A program made the translations under genes and the position numbers. Below, in pieces: positions 30,493 to 37,473 of a stretch of 43,749 nucleotides of DNA (the stretch's first letter is position 1; each line of letters starts with the position of its first letter). The stretch comes from a virus, in the IMG/VR virus record IMGVR_UViG_3300033156_001401, positions 1-43,749 of that record. One strand, 5' to 3'. The notes beneath the pieces were generated by a model. The model was given only the letters and a program-made list of their open reading frames with translations, searched no databases and was not told where the DNA came from.

Positions 30493-31795
30493 CTGTTTCT
30501 CCTTTTTCCAGCATCGCCTTAAATTGCATTTCCAGGCGGACCAATTCGGCCGCCGCTTTTTGCTCTTGCTTGCGCTTCTGAAGTTCCTCAAAGGTGATCA
30601 TTTCAATCGCTTCCGCGTCCGCCTTGTAACGGATCAGCGCACGGAGGCTGGCATAAGGAAAATGAGGCAAGTAATCCCTCGCGGAGTCGTCATAGACGAT
30701 CCGCGAAACGCCTCGCCTGGCTGCGTATGCCACCAGGCTCGCGGAGGCCTGATGCAAGAAAGTGCTAATTCGCCTCGCATGCTTCTCGCATAGCCGTCCA
30801 CGATGTGCGTCCATGCGGCCTCGCTCGCGTCGCTGCTCCGACTTGCAGTCATCTGAAAGCCTGGCCAATCGGCGGCGGTGGCTGATGATCCACCGGCGCA
30901 CATGGTCGCCGTGCAGCCACCAGCCGTTTCGATCTGCCTGACCAAGTCGAGCCACAAGGAGGCTGCCGGGCGTCGTCCGAACGATCAGGTCACCGTTGCG
31001 AGCCGCATCGGTCGAGGTCTTCTGCAGCCACAGCACGACCTTCGCCATGATGCGATAGTGTTGGCGCTGGCCCCCTCCGGGCTCTCGCAATTCAAGGCCT
31101 GACCGATGATCTCCGCCATTTGCCCTCTGTCTATAGAGGCTGAGCTCCGCGGTGATTGCCTCTCCGTTTAGCACCTTTCGCAGAGCATGCATCTGGCGGC
31201 GAAAATGAGGGCCTTGGCGTAAGCGCAGAAGCCAGCGTTTGCCCCCGCGTCGTAGGGTTACTAATGCGCACAGCGAACCATCGCTATGTTCGGCCAGTCG
31301 CCAATCCTGCCTACGGAGCGGAAACGGAGTCGGATACCGGTAGCTCGGCAGCGATTCGGCCGCCTGCCAGATGACGGCGTAACGTTTTGAGCGGTACTTC
31401 CCGCGGACCGCATGCTCGATTGCACAGATGGATCCAGTCGGCATTTCCGGGAATCGTTGGCATGCCGCTCGGTACAAGCTGACGTTCGGCATGGGCGGAA
31501 GTTTGTCCATATCGGCCCCGCGGGTTACGTCCTGCTTTGCGTACTCCGTGATAAGCCAATTCGACAGATTCGTGGTGTCCGCCCACGCAGCCCGAAGATC
31601 GCTACGCAGATCCTCCCACTCCCCATTGACCGGCCCAGCAATCGGGATTGTGATGGTGCGCAACACCCATCGTTCATTCCAGCAGGATCCGCACCAGGCA
31701 TCTCGGCCGAGCCTATGCCAGCCGCGAGGCAAAATCTCATTGCCTCGGCTGGAACGTCGAGCCGCATGCGTGTTGCCACATACGGAGCACCGCAT
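30458..31795 (-). CDS. Putative compact Cas12/TnpB-superfamily protein with N-terminal zinc ribbon
   Basis: 445 aa from the ATG at 31795 (GGGGAG upstream, 4 bases after the previous stop). Zinc ribbon C3-C6/C35-C38. Residues 55-160 resemble a Cas12-type wedge/REC start: EWEDLRSDLRAAWADTTNLS, NW, AIEHAVRGKYRSKRYAVIW, SLPSYRYPTPFPL. A RuvC-I-like strand LIVRTTPGSLLVARL (270-284) has Thr where Asp is expected; then the long basic helices HRRRLARLSDDCKSEQRRE and KHARRISTFLHQASASLVAY, a RuvC-II-like RIVYDDS (365-371) with Asp not Glu, and FPYASLRALIRYKADAEAIE. It ends in a coiled coil, without the usual C-terminal zinc domain or RuvC-III Asp. So a nuclease-inactive DNA-binding effector is likely. 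Family assignment is by eye; the nearby array supports it. Confidence 0.6.
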   Translation of the reverse strand: MRCSVCGNTHAARRSSRGNEILPRGWHRLGRDAWCGSCWNERWVLRTITIPIAGPVNGEWEDLRSDLRAAWADTTNLSNWLITEYAKQDVTRGADMDKLPPMPNVSLYRAACQRFPEMPTGSICAIEHAVRGKYRSKRYAVIWQAAESLPSYRYPTPFPLRRQDWRLAEHSDGSLCALVTLRRGGKRWLLRLRQGPHFRRQMHALRKVLNGEAITAELSLYRQRANGGDHRSGLELREPGGGQRQHYRIMAKVVLWLQKTSTDAARNGDLIVRTTPGSLLVARLGQADRNGWWLHGDHVRRWIISHRRRLARLSDDCKSEQRRERGRMDAHRGRLCEKHARRISTFLHQASASLVAYAARRGVSRIVYDDSARDYLPHFPYASLRALIRYKADAEAIEMITFEELQKRKQEQKAAAELVRLEMQFKAMLEKGETDGRSSVSDQTG

Positions 31796-31799
31796 TTCG

Positions 31800-32003
31800 T
31801 TACTCTCCCCACATCGGCAGCGGCCTGCCGGCCTCGACGAGCCGGCGGTAGCGCCGGAGCCGCTCCGCCCTGGCCTGGCGATCGTCGCTCGCCTGGTCTC
31901 GGATCGCGTCGATCGCGATGTCGCCATATCTGCCCGTGTACTTTGCGCGTTCTCGGCGCACGCCGAGCTGCGTCTCATGGTCAGTCTTCACCGGATGGAT
32001 CAT
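31800..32003 (-). CDS. Small basic helical protein
   Basis: 67 aa: HETQLGVRRERAKYTGRYGD, IAIDAIRDQASDDRQARAER, LRRYRRLVEAGRPLPMWGE. AGGAGG precedes the ATG. It overlaps the upstream gene by 23 bases and stops 4 bases before the Cas12-like start. Unknown; small basic helical proteins of this size in early phage operons often bind nucleic acid or host enzymes. Confidence 0.6.
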   Translation of the reverse strand: MIHPVKTDHETQLGVRRERAKYTGRYGDIAIDAIRDQASDDRQARAERLRRYRRLVEAGRPLPMWGE

Positions 32004-32259
32004 TTCGGACCTCCTGTAGCCTCGTTAGGTCGTCGCGGACACGCTCGATCTCCTGTTGGAACTTGCGGGCCGCGCGGGCCAACACACGAATTGCACTCAG
32101 GTTGTCCGCCCCCTGGCGGTAAAGGGTCGGATCGAGGACAGGCCCCAGCGTTTCCGCAAGGTCGATCGCCTCGATGAATTTCTTCAGCGGCAGCATGAGG
32201 ATCTGCCTAGACAGGGCAAGCAGCAGTTCCTGTGTGGCAAGGTATTGCTCTTTCTTCAT
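31981..32259 (-). CDS. Helical hypothetical protein
   Basis: 92 aa, nearly all helix: EQYLATQELLLALSRQILML, PLKKFIEAIDLAETLGPVLD, IRVLARAARKFQQEIERVRD. GGGGAGG directly upstream of the ATG. Not recognised; the coiled-coil end (QQEIERVRDDLTRLQEVR) suggests oligomerisation. Confidence 0.6.
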   Translation of the reverse strand: MKKEQYLATQELLLALSRQILMLPLKKFIEAIDLAETLGPVLDPTLYRQGADNLSAIRVLARAARKFQQEIERVRDDLTRLQEVRNDPSGED

Positions 32260-32267
32260 GTCCTCCC

Positions 32268-32480
32268 CTACGCTTCTTGCTGGCGGCCCGCCTTCTCCTG
32301 TTCCATCCGTCGGCGCTCTACGCCAAGCTTCAATGCTTCACTGGCCGCTTGGCTTGGATAAAGAAAACCGCCGCAGATTGCACAGCGAGGCCGGCTTCGC
32401 CTCTCAACACACGACCGGCGCTCTAATTGTCTGTGACCGCAGTCACCGCATCGCATCCAGCACCTTGGATTTGCCGGCAT
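32268..32480 (-). CDS. Small zinc-ribbon protein
   Basis: 70 aa with two Cys pairs, MRCGDCGH and PRCAICGG, which likely bind one zinc, and a helix ALKLGVERRRMEQEKAGRQ. GGAG upstream. Such small zinc proteins are frequent in phage early regions; function unknown. Confidence 0.6.
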   Translation of the reverse strand: MPANPRCWMRCGDCGHRQLERRSCVERRSRPRCAICGGFLYPSQAASEALKLGVERRRMEQEKAGRQQEA

Positions 32481-32494
32481 GGCTAGGCTCCTTC

Positions 32495-33154
32495 TTATCC
32501 CCTATCCCTTTTACTGCCGGGCTTCGGCCGCTCGCTGCAGCAGCAGCGGGAAAACGCTTGCAACCATTGCCGGTATGACCGCGTTGCCAAGGGACCGGAT
32601 GCGGTCCACCCGGCGGGGAACCCCATCAGCCACTCGATCCACGGCGGGTTCAGGCGGCCATAATATCCGGCGGGTGTTCGTCCCCCTGGCGATAGCCCCA
32701 CTATGACCGGGAGGTCCGGTGCGACCTTTCGACGCCGCTCCAGGTATTCGCGGTTGCGCGTGTATTGCTCCCCATCCGATGCCTTTGGAGTAGGCAAGAA
32801 TCCAGAGCCTCTTACGAATGTGACAGGCTCCAGCAGAGGCCGCAGACAAGCATACCCATTCCGCATCGTACCCGCTTGCGGCCAGCTGGCCGAGTATCGT
32901 TCCAAAGTACCCATGCCGCCTAGAAAGCAACCCTGGAACGTTCTCCAGCGAAACGACCTGCGGTCGAACCAGGCGAATGCATTTGATCGTCTGCGGCCAG
33001 CAGTTCCGCCCGTCTTCGGCGGCTCGCTGTCGGCCCGCCGAGCTGAACGGCTGGCACGGGAACCCAGCCGTAACGATGTCAACCATGCCCGCGTACGCGT
33101 GAGCAGGCCCCCGGTTAAACTCGCCGATGTCCATCTGCCAAACCGGCGCATCAT
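32495..33154 (-). CDS. Out-of-frame ORF overlapping dcm, resembling phage MTase-associated proteins
   Basis: Same strand, shifted frame, open for 219 codons. From about residue 65 it reads like a known phage text: FRWRTFQGCFLGG, SASWPQAGTMRNGYACLRP, GSGFLPTPKASDGEQYTRN, LNPPWIEWLMGFPAGWT. Proteins with LPTPxASDG...LNPxWVEWLMGFPxGWT are annotated in many phages as methyltransferase-like. The last motif is the shifted frame of dcm motif X DNA. So either both frames are used, or the resemblance reflects mis-framed dcm homologues in databases. No ribosome site for the frame was found. Confidence 0.3.
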   Translation of the reverse strand: MMRRFGRWTSASLTGGLLTRTRAWLTSLRLGSRASRSARRADSEPPKTGGTAGRRRSNAFAWFDRRSFRWRTFQGCFLGGMGTLERYSASWPQAGTMRNGYACLRPLLEPVTFVRGSGFLPTPKASDGEQYTRNREYLERRRKVAPDLPVIVGLSPGGRTPAGYYGRLNPPWIEWLMGFPAGWTASGPLATRSYRQWLQAFSRCCCSERPKPGSKRDRG

Positions 33155-33323
33155 CGAGAACCCCGTCCATGATCCGCCGCTCGATCAGCTCGCAACGCCT
33201 CCGGTCGTGATCCACGTATCCGACCGTCCTGACTCTGAGTCCGGCTTGCCGCTCCAGAATTCTGAAACCGAGCTCGAAACCGGCGATGCCGCTGAATAGC
33301 GACAGGTGTAACAACTCAGCCAC
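32511..33323 (-). CDS. dcm: DNA cytosine-5 methyltransferase
   Basis: 270 aa from a GTG at 33323 with AGGA 7 bases upstream; the longer reading to 33395 would lie fully inside the upstream gene. All key C5-MTase motifs are present: I LSLFSGIAGFELGF, IV GFPCQPFS with catalytic Cys90, VI ENV (127-129), VIII RKRLWI, X SLGNAVIPAM. The target recognition part between VIII and X is short (about 60 residues). It probably protects phage DNA from host restriction. A second frame on the same strand is also open here and looks protein-like (see separate entry). Confidence 0.9.
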   Translation of the reverse strand: MAELLHLSLFSGIAGFELGFRILERQAGLRVRTVGYVDHDRRRCELIERRIMDGVLDDAPVWQMDIGEFNRGPAHAYAGMVDIVTAGFPCQPFSSAGRQRAAEDGRNCWPQTIKCIRLVRPQVVSLENVPGLLSRRHGYFGTILGQLAASGYDAEWVCLSAASAGACHIRKRLWILAYSKGIGWGAIHAQPRIPGAASKGRTGPPGHSGAIARGTNTRRILWPPEPAVDRVADGVPRRVDRIRSLGNAVIPAMVASVFPLLLQRAAEARQ

Positions 33324-33864
33324 GATACTTTCCTGACTTTGTTGGCCTCGGATCGGACGACCTCGGATACGTTCGTTCTTCCTGAATCTTGCCATCGCGC
33401 TTGTGGATCACGACCTGTGCCGGCTGATCGCAGCCGCGGGCGAGCCAGCTCGCGAGCGCAACTGCGTCCGATTTGGAGCCGATCGGGGCGATGCAATCTA
33501 GCGTCCGCAAACTTCCTGCGAAGTGCACCGCCCAGTAAGCATGCTTCTTGCCGTCGCTATCCTTGTAGCGATGGTGCTGCACGCGGAATATTAGTCTGGC
33601 TGGCATCGGTCGCTCTCCTTGTTTGTAGATGGCCTTTGCAACCTCGAACGCATGACTCCAAGCACATTGAGGAACTCCTACATGCCTAATCTCTTCCGGT
33701 CCGACAGCTACGCGGTGACAATAGGTGCAGCGACGCACGTCTCGCGGATGTCCGTTTCGTATAGCCACGCCTACGTGTTCAGGCGCGTACGCCCGCAGGA
33801 GTGCCCTAAACTCTCTCGCCAAACGATCGAACCCGATGCGTTCCGGCGTGACATTGGTGCTCAT
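33316..33864 (-). CDS. Hypothetical protein with DUF2188-like end
   Basis: 182 aa. N-half: GFDRLAREFRALLRAYAPEH then RRCTYCHRVAVGPEEIRHVG (a possible half zinc site), helix WSHAFEVAKAIYKQGERPMP. C-half: RLIFRVQHHRYKDSDGKKHA, WAVHFAGSLRTLDCIAPIGS and VVIHKRDGKIQEERTYPRSS, the last being typical of the small DUF2188 domain. GGAGG precedes the ATG, which overlaps the preceding stop as ATGA. Confidence 0.65.
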   Translation of the reverse strand: MSTNVTPERIGFDRLAREFRALLRAYAPEHVGVAIRNGHPRDVRRCTYCHRVAVGPEEIRHVGVPQCAWSHAFEVAKAIYKQGERPMPARLIFRVQHHRYKDSDGKKHAYWAVHFAGSLRTLDCIAPIGSKSDAVALASWLARGCDQPAQVVIHKRDGKIQEERTYPRSSDPRPTKSGKYRG

Positions 33865-34253
33865 TTACTGGCCTCCACAGTTACATTTGCGCAGAACTCA
33901 GCCAGCAGCCGCACGTTCGACAGGATCAGTTCGTTGGCGACTTTGTCGTGCAGCTCGTTTGGCTTCAGGTGCTCGACCATGCCGCGAAGCAGACGGATGC
34001 GCGACACAATGTCGCGTTCCAGGGCGTCCCAATCAGCCGATCGCATAGTACGTATGTCTGTTTGCATGGTCGCCTCGGGCCGCGTTACGAGGCGCTCCAG
34101 GGCTGCGTACAGCCATGCACCGATGGAGGTGTTGGCGATGGCGAAGAGACAGCGGTAACTGGCCAGATTTGCAAACTGTCGATCATCCATATCGCTGGTC
34201 ATCTTGCGGATTTTGTGTATATACGGGTGAACAACGGTCGTCGGCTTATTCAC
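33861..34253 (-). CDS. Hypothetical helical protein
   Basis: 130 aa from GTG with GGAGG upstream, overlapping the Gp37-like gene end by 8 bases. Helices: NLASYRCLFAIANTSIGAWL, YAALERLVTRPEATMQTDIR, DALERDIVSRIRLLRGMVEH, ELILSNVRLLAEFCANVTVE. Not recognised. Confidence 0.6.
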   Translation of the reverse strand: MNKPTTVVHPYIHKIRKMTSDMDDRQFANLASYRCLFAIANTSIGAWLYAALERLVTRPEATMQTDIRTMRSADWDALERDIVSRIRLLRGMVEHLKPNELHDKVANELILSNVRLLAEFCANVTVEASK

Positions 34254-35037
34254 CTGGCACCTCCCGGATCAAGAGGTCTTTGGGTATCGCCTGCTTGCGA
34301 TACATCTGCTTCATGAAGAAGGGCACGCCCGCTTCTCTGCATTGATCCCGCACGCGGCGGAACCAGTCTGGATCTGCCGGTCTGGCGCCCGGGCCGGACT
34401 CGCCGCCGGCGACGACCCAATCAAGGCCTTCCCGTATTTTGATTGGCATAGCTTGACCACGCCCCCCGCGGTTGTAGAACGCCATTTTCCAGCGAGGAAG
34501 ATAGGGCTCAAAATCTACTGGCCCCAGCGCCGGCTCATAACTGACCCAGCGGATTGCCGCGGGAATCTGCAGCAGGATCGGGATGCGTTCGTCGGCGGTC
34601 TGCTGATCCTCGACGCTCACACCGAGCCAGATGTGCTGCAAACAGTTGTTGGCGGCCCTTGCTGCACATCTCCAAGCGAGCCATCGTTGCTGTATTTCCA
34701 ACATCCGATCAGGTCTTTTGGTGAGTACGAGATAGGTGTGCTGTCGCGATTCGACCATTGCGCCAAAAACCTGCTGAATGTAGTAGATTGGCACATCGGG
34801 ATGAAATAAATCGCCCATAAAGCACACGCCGATGCGCCTTGGTTTGCGCCACCGCAAGGGCTGAATCAACCGATCCTCGCGCAGCGTGACCCGAAAGGGA
34901 TCGTCCGCCGAATACCCGCAGCGACCGCGAAGACGGGCTGCCATCCGGCGCGCCCAGCAGTTGCGGCAACCCGCGCTGATGGGGGAGCAGCCGGTGACGG
35001 GGTTCCAGGTCTCGTCGAGGTATTCGATGCGGGTCAT
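34246..35037 (-). CDS. Phage Gp37/Gp68 family protein (DUF5131)
   Basis: 263 aa. Family signature at the N-terminus, EYLDETWNPVTGCSPISAGC then RNCWARRMAARL, with Cys spacing CxxxxxxGCxxCWA; further VCFMGDLFHPDVP, TYLVLTKRPDRM, IWLGVSVEDQQTADERIPIL, WVVAGGESGPGARPADPDWF and GVPFFMKQM. These proteins have a radical-SAM-like barrel and Cys set and are common in phages and conjugative elements; the reaction is not established to my knowledge. GGGAG precedes the ATG. Confidence 0.85.
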   Translation of the reverse strand: MTRIEYLDETWNPVTGCSPISAGCRNCWARRMAARLRGRCGYSADDPFRVTLREDRLIQPLRWRKPRRIGVCFMGDLFHPDVPIYYIQQVFGAMVESRQHTYLVLTKRPDRMLEIQQRWLAWRCAARAANNCLQHIWLGVSVEDQQTADERIPILLQIPAAIRWVSYEPALGPVDFEPYLPRWKMAFYNRGGRGQAMPIKIREGLDWVVAGGESGPGARPADPDWFRRVRDQCREAGVPFFMKQMYRKQAIPKDLLIREVPGE

Positions 35038-35049
35038 GCCGCTGGCTCC

Positions 35050-35928
35050 CTATTCGGTCTGCCTGTTGTTGTCAGACGGCCCGAAGCCCTTGCGGATCGC
35101 CCATTGCTCCAGAGATTCGACCAATCCAATCCTGCCGCCGTGGTCATTGATGAAGCGGCGCACGATCTCCACGATCCGATCTTCGGCTTCAACGCTGAAA
35201 CCATCGACGTTTTCAAGATCCTCCTGACCTGCAGCATAGAAGCGACACAGATCGCCTACAGTGTGGAAACCTGCACGGAAGAGACGCTCGGCGTCTCCCG
35301 GCGCCATCCCTGGAATTCCAGCCAACTTCATCTCGTTCAAGAATCGTCGCAGCTTGTCAGGATCGTTCGGGATCTCTTCGTCGCCCTCGGCGGCGACCGA
35401 ATCGGAGCTCTGAAGTTTGTCTGTGTTCCGCTCCCAAAACGTCTGCAGGGCGTCCTCGATCTTCTCGGCCTTCGCTTGACCGATGCCGGGAATATCAGTC
35501 AGGTGCTGGCCGGATTCGGTATGCGTTGCGAGCTGGCCGATCGTCTCAATGGCGGCCTCGGCCAGCCGCTGCACGATTCCCTGGGGCAAGCCCAGTTCAG
35601 CGATCGGCACGTCGCGCCACCAGTCGGGGTTCGAGCCTGAGTCGTCTTTGGTTTCGTCGGGCTGGTCAAAGAGTGATGGCTCCGGGCTGATGTAGTCGTC
35701 GATCAGGCTGTTGAGTTTGGCTTGCGCCGCGGCCACAGCGGCTCGCGCCTGTTTGTACGCCTCTGCCGCTTGGGCGAGTTCGGCTTCGCGCTCTTGTAGT
35801 TCGAGCCGGGCGACCTTGATGTCGTCGGGCAAGCTCGCGCGAGGTAGATCCTTAAGGACCTCGCGAGACTCTTCGTCGGCCTCAGTATCCAGTTCCACGG
35901 GTTCTTGCAGCGTGTCTGTTTCAGTCAT
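35050..35928 (-). CDS. Coiled-coil and helix-hairpin-helix protein
   Basis: 292 aa, acidic. A coiled coil at about 35-75 (ARLELQEREAELAQAAEAYK) is followed by two HhH-type modules: about 105-165 (LGLPQGIVQRLAEAAIETIG, TDIPGIGQAKAEKIEDALQT) and about 195-255 (IPGMAPGDAERLFRAGFHTV, VDGFSVEAEDRIVEIVRRFI). HhH pairs bind DNA backbone, as in RNA polymerase alpha C-terminal domain and repair proteins. It may be a recombination helper, given nearby RuvC-like and YqaJ genes. Confidence 0.7.
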   Translation of the reverse strand: MTETDTLQEPVELDTEADEESREVLKDLPRASLPDDIKVARLELQEREAELAQAAEAYKQARAAVAAAQAKLNSLIDDYISPEPSLFDQPDETKDDSGSNPDWWRDVPIAELGLPQGIVQRLAEAAIETIGQLATHTESGQHLTDIPGIGQAKAEKIEDALQTFWERNTDKLQSSDSVAAEGDEEIPNDPDKLRRFLNEMKLAGIPGMAPGDAERLFRAGFHTVGDLCRFYAAGQEDLENVDGFSVEAEDRIVEIVRRFINDHGGRIGLVESLEQWAIRKGFGPSDNNRQTE

Positions 35929-36292
35929 GGCTTCGCTCCTTGGCCAAGTGGTAGTTCTGGAACATGAGCATCTGTCGTTCCTTGGTGTTCTTGACTTGGG
36001 CAGGTTGCGGCCGTGGCTCTGGCAATGCTTGAGCGTTCGTCGCCCACACCCACACGTGCCGTTCTGTCGCAGAATCCCAGACTTTCTGAAGCGGCTTCAC
36101 AAGGCCTTGCTGCCGCAACTCACGGACCCGGCCGGTGACCGAATTGATCGGCCAGCCCAGATAGGCCGCGATCTGACGGTTGCTCTTGGGCCCATGCAGT
36201 AATGCCCGCAGAACCGCCGCCCTGGAGGCCGGCAGGCGGTCCAGGATCTTCCGATACGATTCGTTCCGCGTGTCTGCTGCTATTGGGCGCAT
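35921..36292 (-). CDS. Winged-helix DNA-binding protein
   Basis: 123 aa from the ATG at 36292 (GGAG 9 bases upstream, inside the resolvase end); the longer frame to 36454 is only the shadow of that gene. MarR-like helix-turn-helix: ASRAAVLRALLHGPKSNRQI, AAYLGWPINSVTGRVRELRQ, QGLVKPLQKVWDSATERHVW. A likely transcription or replication regulator. It overlaps the next gene by 8 bases. Confidence 0.7.
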   Translation of the reverse strand: MRPIAADTRNESYRKILDRLPASRAAVLRALLHGPKSNRQIAAYLGWPINSVTGRVRELRQQGLVKPLQKVWDSATERHVWVWATNAQALPEPRPQPAQVKNTKERQMLMFQNYHLAKERSHD

Positions 36293-36852
36293 AAGATGCC
36301 GCTCCGTTCCGAGACCATCCGAAAGCGGATCGGGTTGCTCGTGGCCCATAGTCCCATCCCGATGGCATCCGCTTCGTCTTGGTTCAGACCGTTCAGGCCA
36401 AACGTCTGCTCTACAATCAGCCGTGTTGCGTCTTTCGATCTGCCCCCGTTCCACTTACCTGGCGTCACGGTTACGACGCCCAGGTGGTGTCCGTGACATG
36501 CAGCTAGCACGACGCCCACGGCGATCGCGTACTGCAGCTGACTCGTGGCGATACCCTGGACGGCGCCGGGGCGCCGACGTCGGGCGTACATGCCGCCGGC
36601 GGGTTCCTCGATGAGGCAGACAGTCTCGGCTGCTGCGTAGGCGTTGAGCACCTCGGCCACAAACCCTGCTAACCGCCGCGTCCACTGTGCGAGGCTGGTG
36701 TCACTGCGCCGTAGAGGGCAACTGCCGTACCCGATCAGAGTGGGGCCGCAAAACGCCGCTGCGCCAGTCCGCGTTTTGCTCGGGTCGAAGGCGAGCAGAT
36801 CCGCTTTCGCATCGATCAGAACCGTCCAGGGCTTCCGTGCCAAGCGCTGCAT
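36280..36852 (-). CDS. RuvC-like Holliday junction resolvase
   Basis: 190 aa from the ATG at 36852. RuvC/RNase H fold: first acid in LLAFDPSKTRTGAAAF (Asp23), second in VCLIEEPAGG, and a C-terminal NQDEADAIGMGLWA that supplies the last acids. The TPGKWNGGRSKDATRLIVEQ segment is typical of phage crossover resolvases. It cuts branched DNA before packaging. The frame extends upstream to 37041, but that part overlaps a different short frame and is not supported. Confidence 0.78.
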   Translation of the reverse strand: MQRLARKPWTVLIDAKADLLAFDPSKTRTGAAAFCGPTLIGYGSCPLRRSDTSLAQWTRRLAGFVAEVLNAYAAAETVCLIEEPAGGMYARRRRPGAVQGIATSQLQYAIAVGVVLAACHGHHLGVVTVTPGKWNGGRSKDATRLIVEQTFGLNGLNQDEADAIGMGLWATSNPIRFRMVSERSGILCAQ

Positions 36853-36862
36853 CTTTTTCCGC

Positions 36863-37036
36863 TCAGATCCTCTCGAATCGCGGTAGCGTAATCCCAGAGG
36901 CGGCGACCAGCTGCGGCACCGCGCCGCACGACAACAGCAAGAGCAGTCGCCAATCACGACAGGACAGATCCTTCGCCTCGTTCCACTGGCCGCCGCCTCG
37001 GCCCGTAACAGCGTGTACGCGTGCTTTAGATGCCGT
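36863..37036 (-). CDS. Possible 57-aa ORF with non-standard ACG start
   Basis: A frame ending 10 bases before the resolvase reads SKARVHAVTGRGGGQWNEAK, DLSCRDWRLLLLLSCGAVPQ, LVAASGITLPRFERI, which looks like folded protein. A perfect AAAGGAGG lies just upstream, but the codon at the right distance is ACG and no ATG, GTG or TTG is near. A GTG that reads another frame touches the ribosome site. Either a rare start, a point mutation or no gene. Confidence 0.3.
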   Translation of the reverse strand, partial: TASKARVHAVTGRGGGQWNEAKDLSCRDWRLLLLLSCGAVPQLVAASGITLPRFERI

Positions 37037-37077
37037 CGCACCTCCTTTCTGTTAGCGAAGCGGACTCACCGTTGCAC

Positions 37078-37186
37078 TGGCGGCTGCGGGACTTGAACCC
37101 GCTCCCGGTCTGGATGCCTGCCAGCACAGGCCCAGGCGCCCGACCAACCGCACTCGCAGCGCAGAGGTCCCCAAACGCAAGCCGCC
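37078..37186 (-). tRNA. tRNA-like sequence, probably degenerate or with inserted bases
   Basis: Minus strand: 5' GGCGGCT (37186-37180) pairs perfectly with 3' AGCCGCC (37085-37079), followed by A as discriminator. Before it is a perfect T-arm GCGGG TTCAAGT CCCGC. In between, GTGC-loop-GCGC could be a D-arm and CTGGG/TCCAG an anticodon stem, but that loop has 16 bases and the total is 109 bases, too long for a normal tRNA. No sound anticodon can be named. It may be a decayed phage tRNA or a tRNA mimic. The gap 37042-37269 holds no other feature. Confidence 0.35.
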
Positions 37187-37269
37187 GCATTGCCCCGTTT
37201 TGTCGCCACGGCCTCGCCACGGGGCCACAACGAGGCCTACCTTTAGAGGGTTTTCTGTGCGCGGCTGTG

Positions 37270-37473
37270 TCACTCGCAGTGCTCTTGTTCTTCGCATTCT
37301 CGGCACCAATTGCAAAGCCCATCTGACTCCATGCAGTACACGCAGAGGATTGCTCCACACCACCGACAGGGTTGTATGTCATCCCACTGATTCGCATAAA
37401 TCGGCCCGTCGCATTGCTCGCACCACGCAACGGTCGGGGGTTCCAGCCTCGACGGCGTATAGCCGCGTATCAT
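37270..37473 (-). CDS. Small Cys-rich zinc-finger protein
   Basis: 67 aa from the ATG at 37473, which overlaps the upstream stop (TGATG) with GGAG 5 bases before it. Cys pairs: WCEQCDG, PCRWCG, LCVYCMESDG, LCNWCRECEEQEHC. The spacing fits two zinc sites in a RING or treble-clef-like fold. It follows the annealing-protein candidate; may bind DNA or protein. Not recognised further. Confidence 0.65.
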   Translation of the reverse strand: MIRGYTPSRLEPPTVAWCEQCDGPIYANQWDDIQPCRWCGAILCVYCMESDGLCNWCRECEEQEHCE

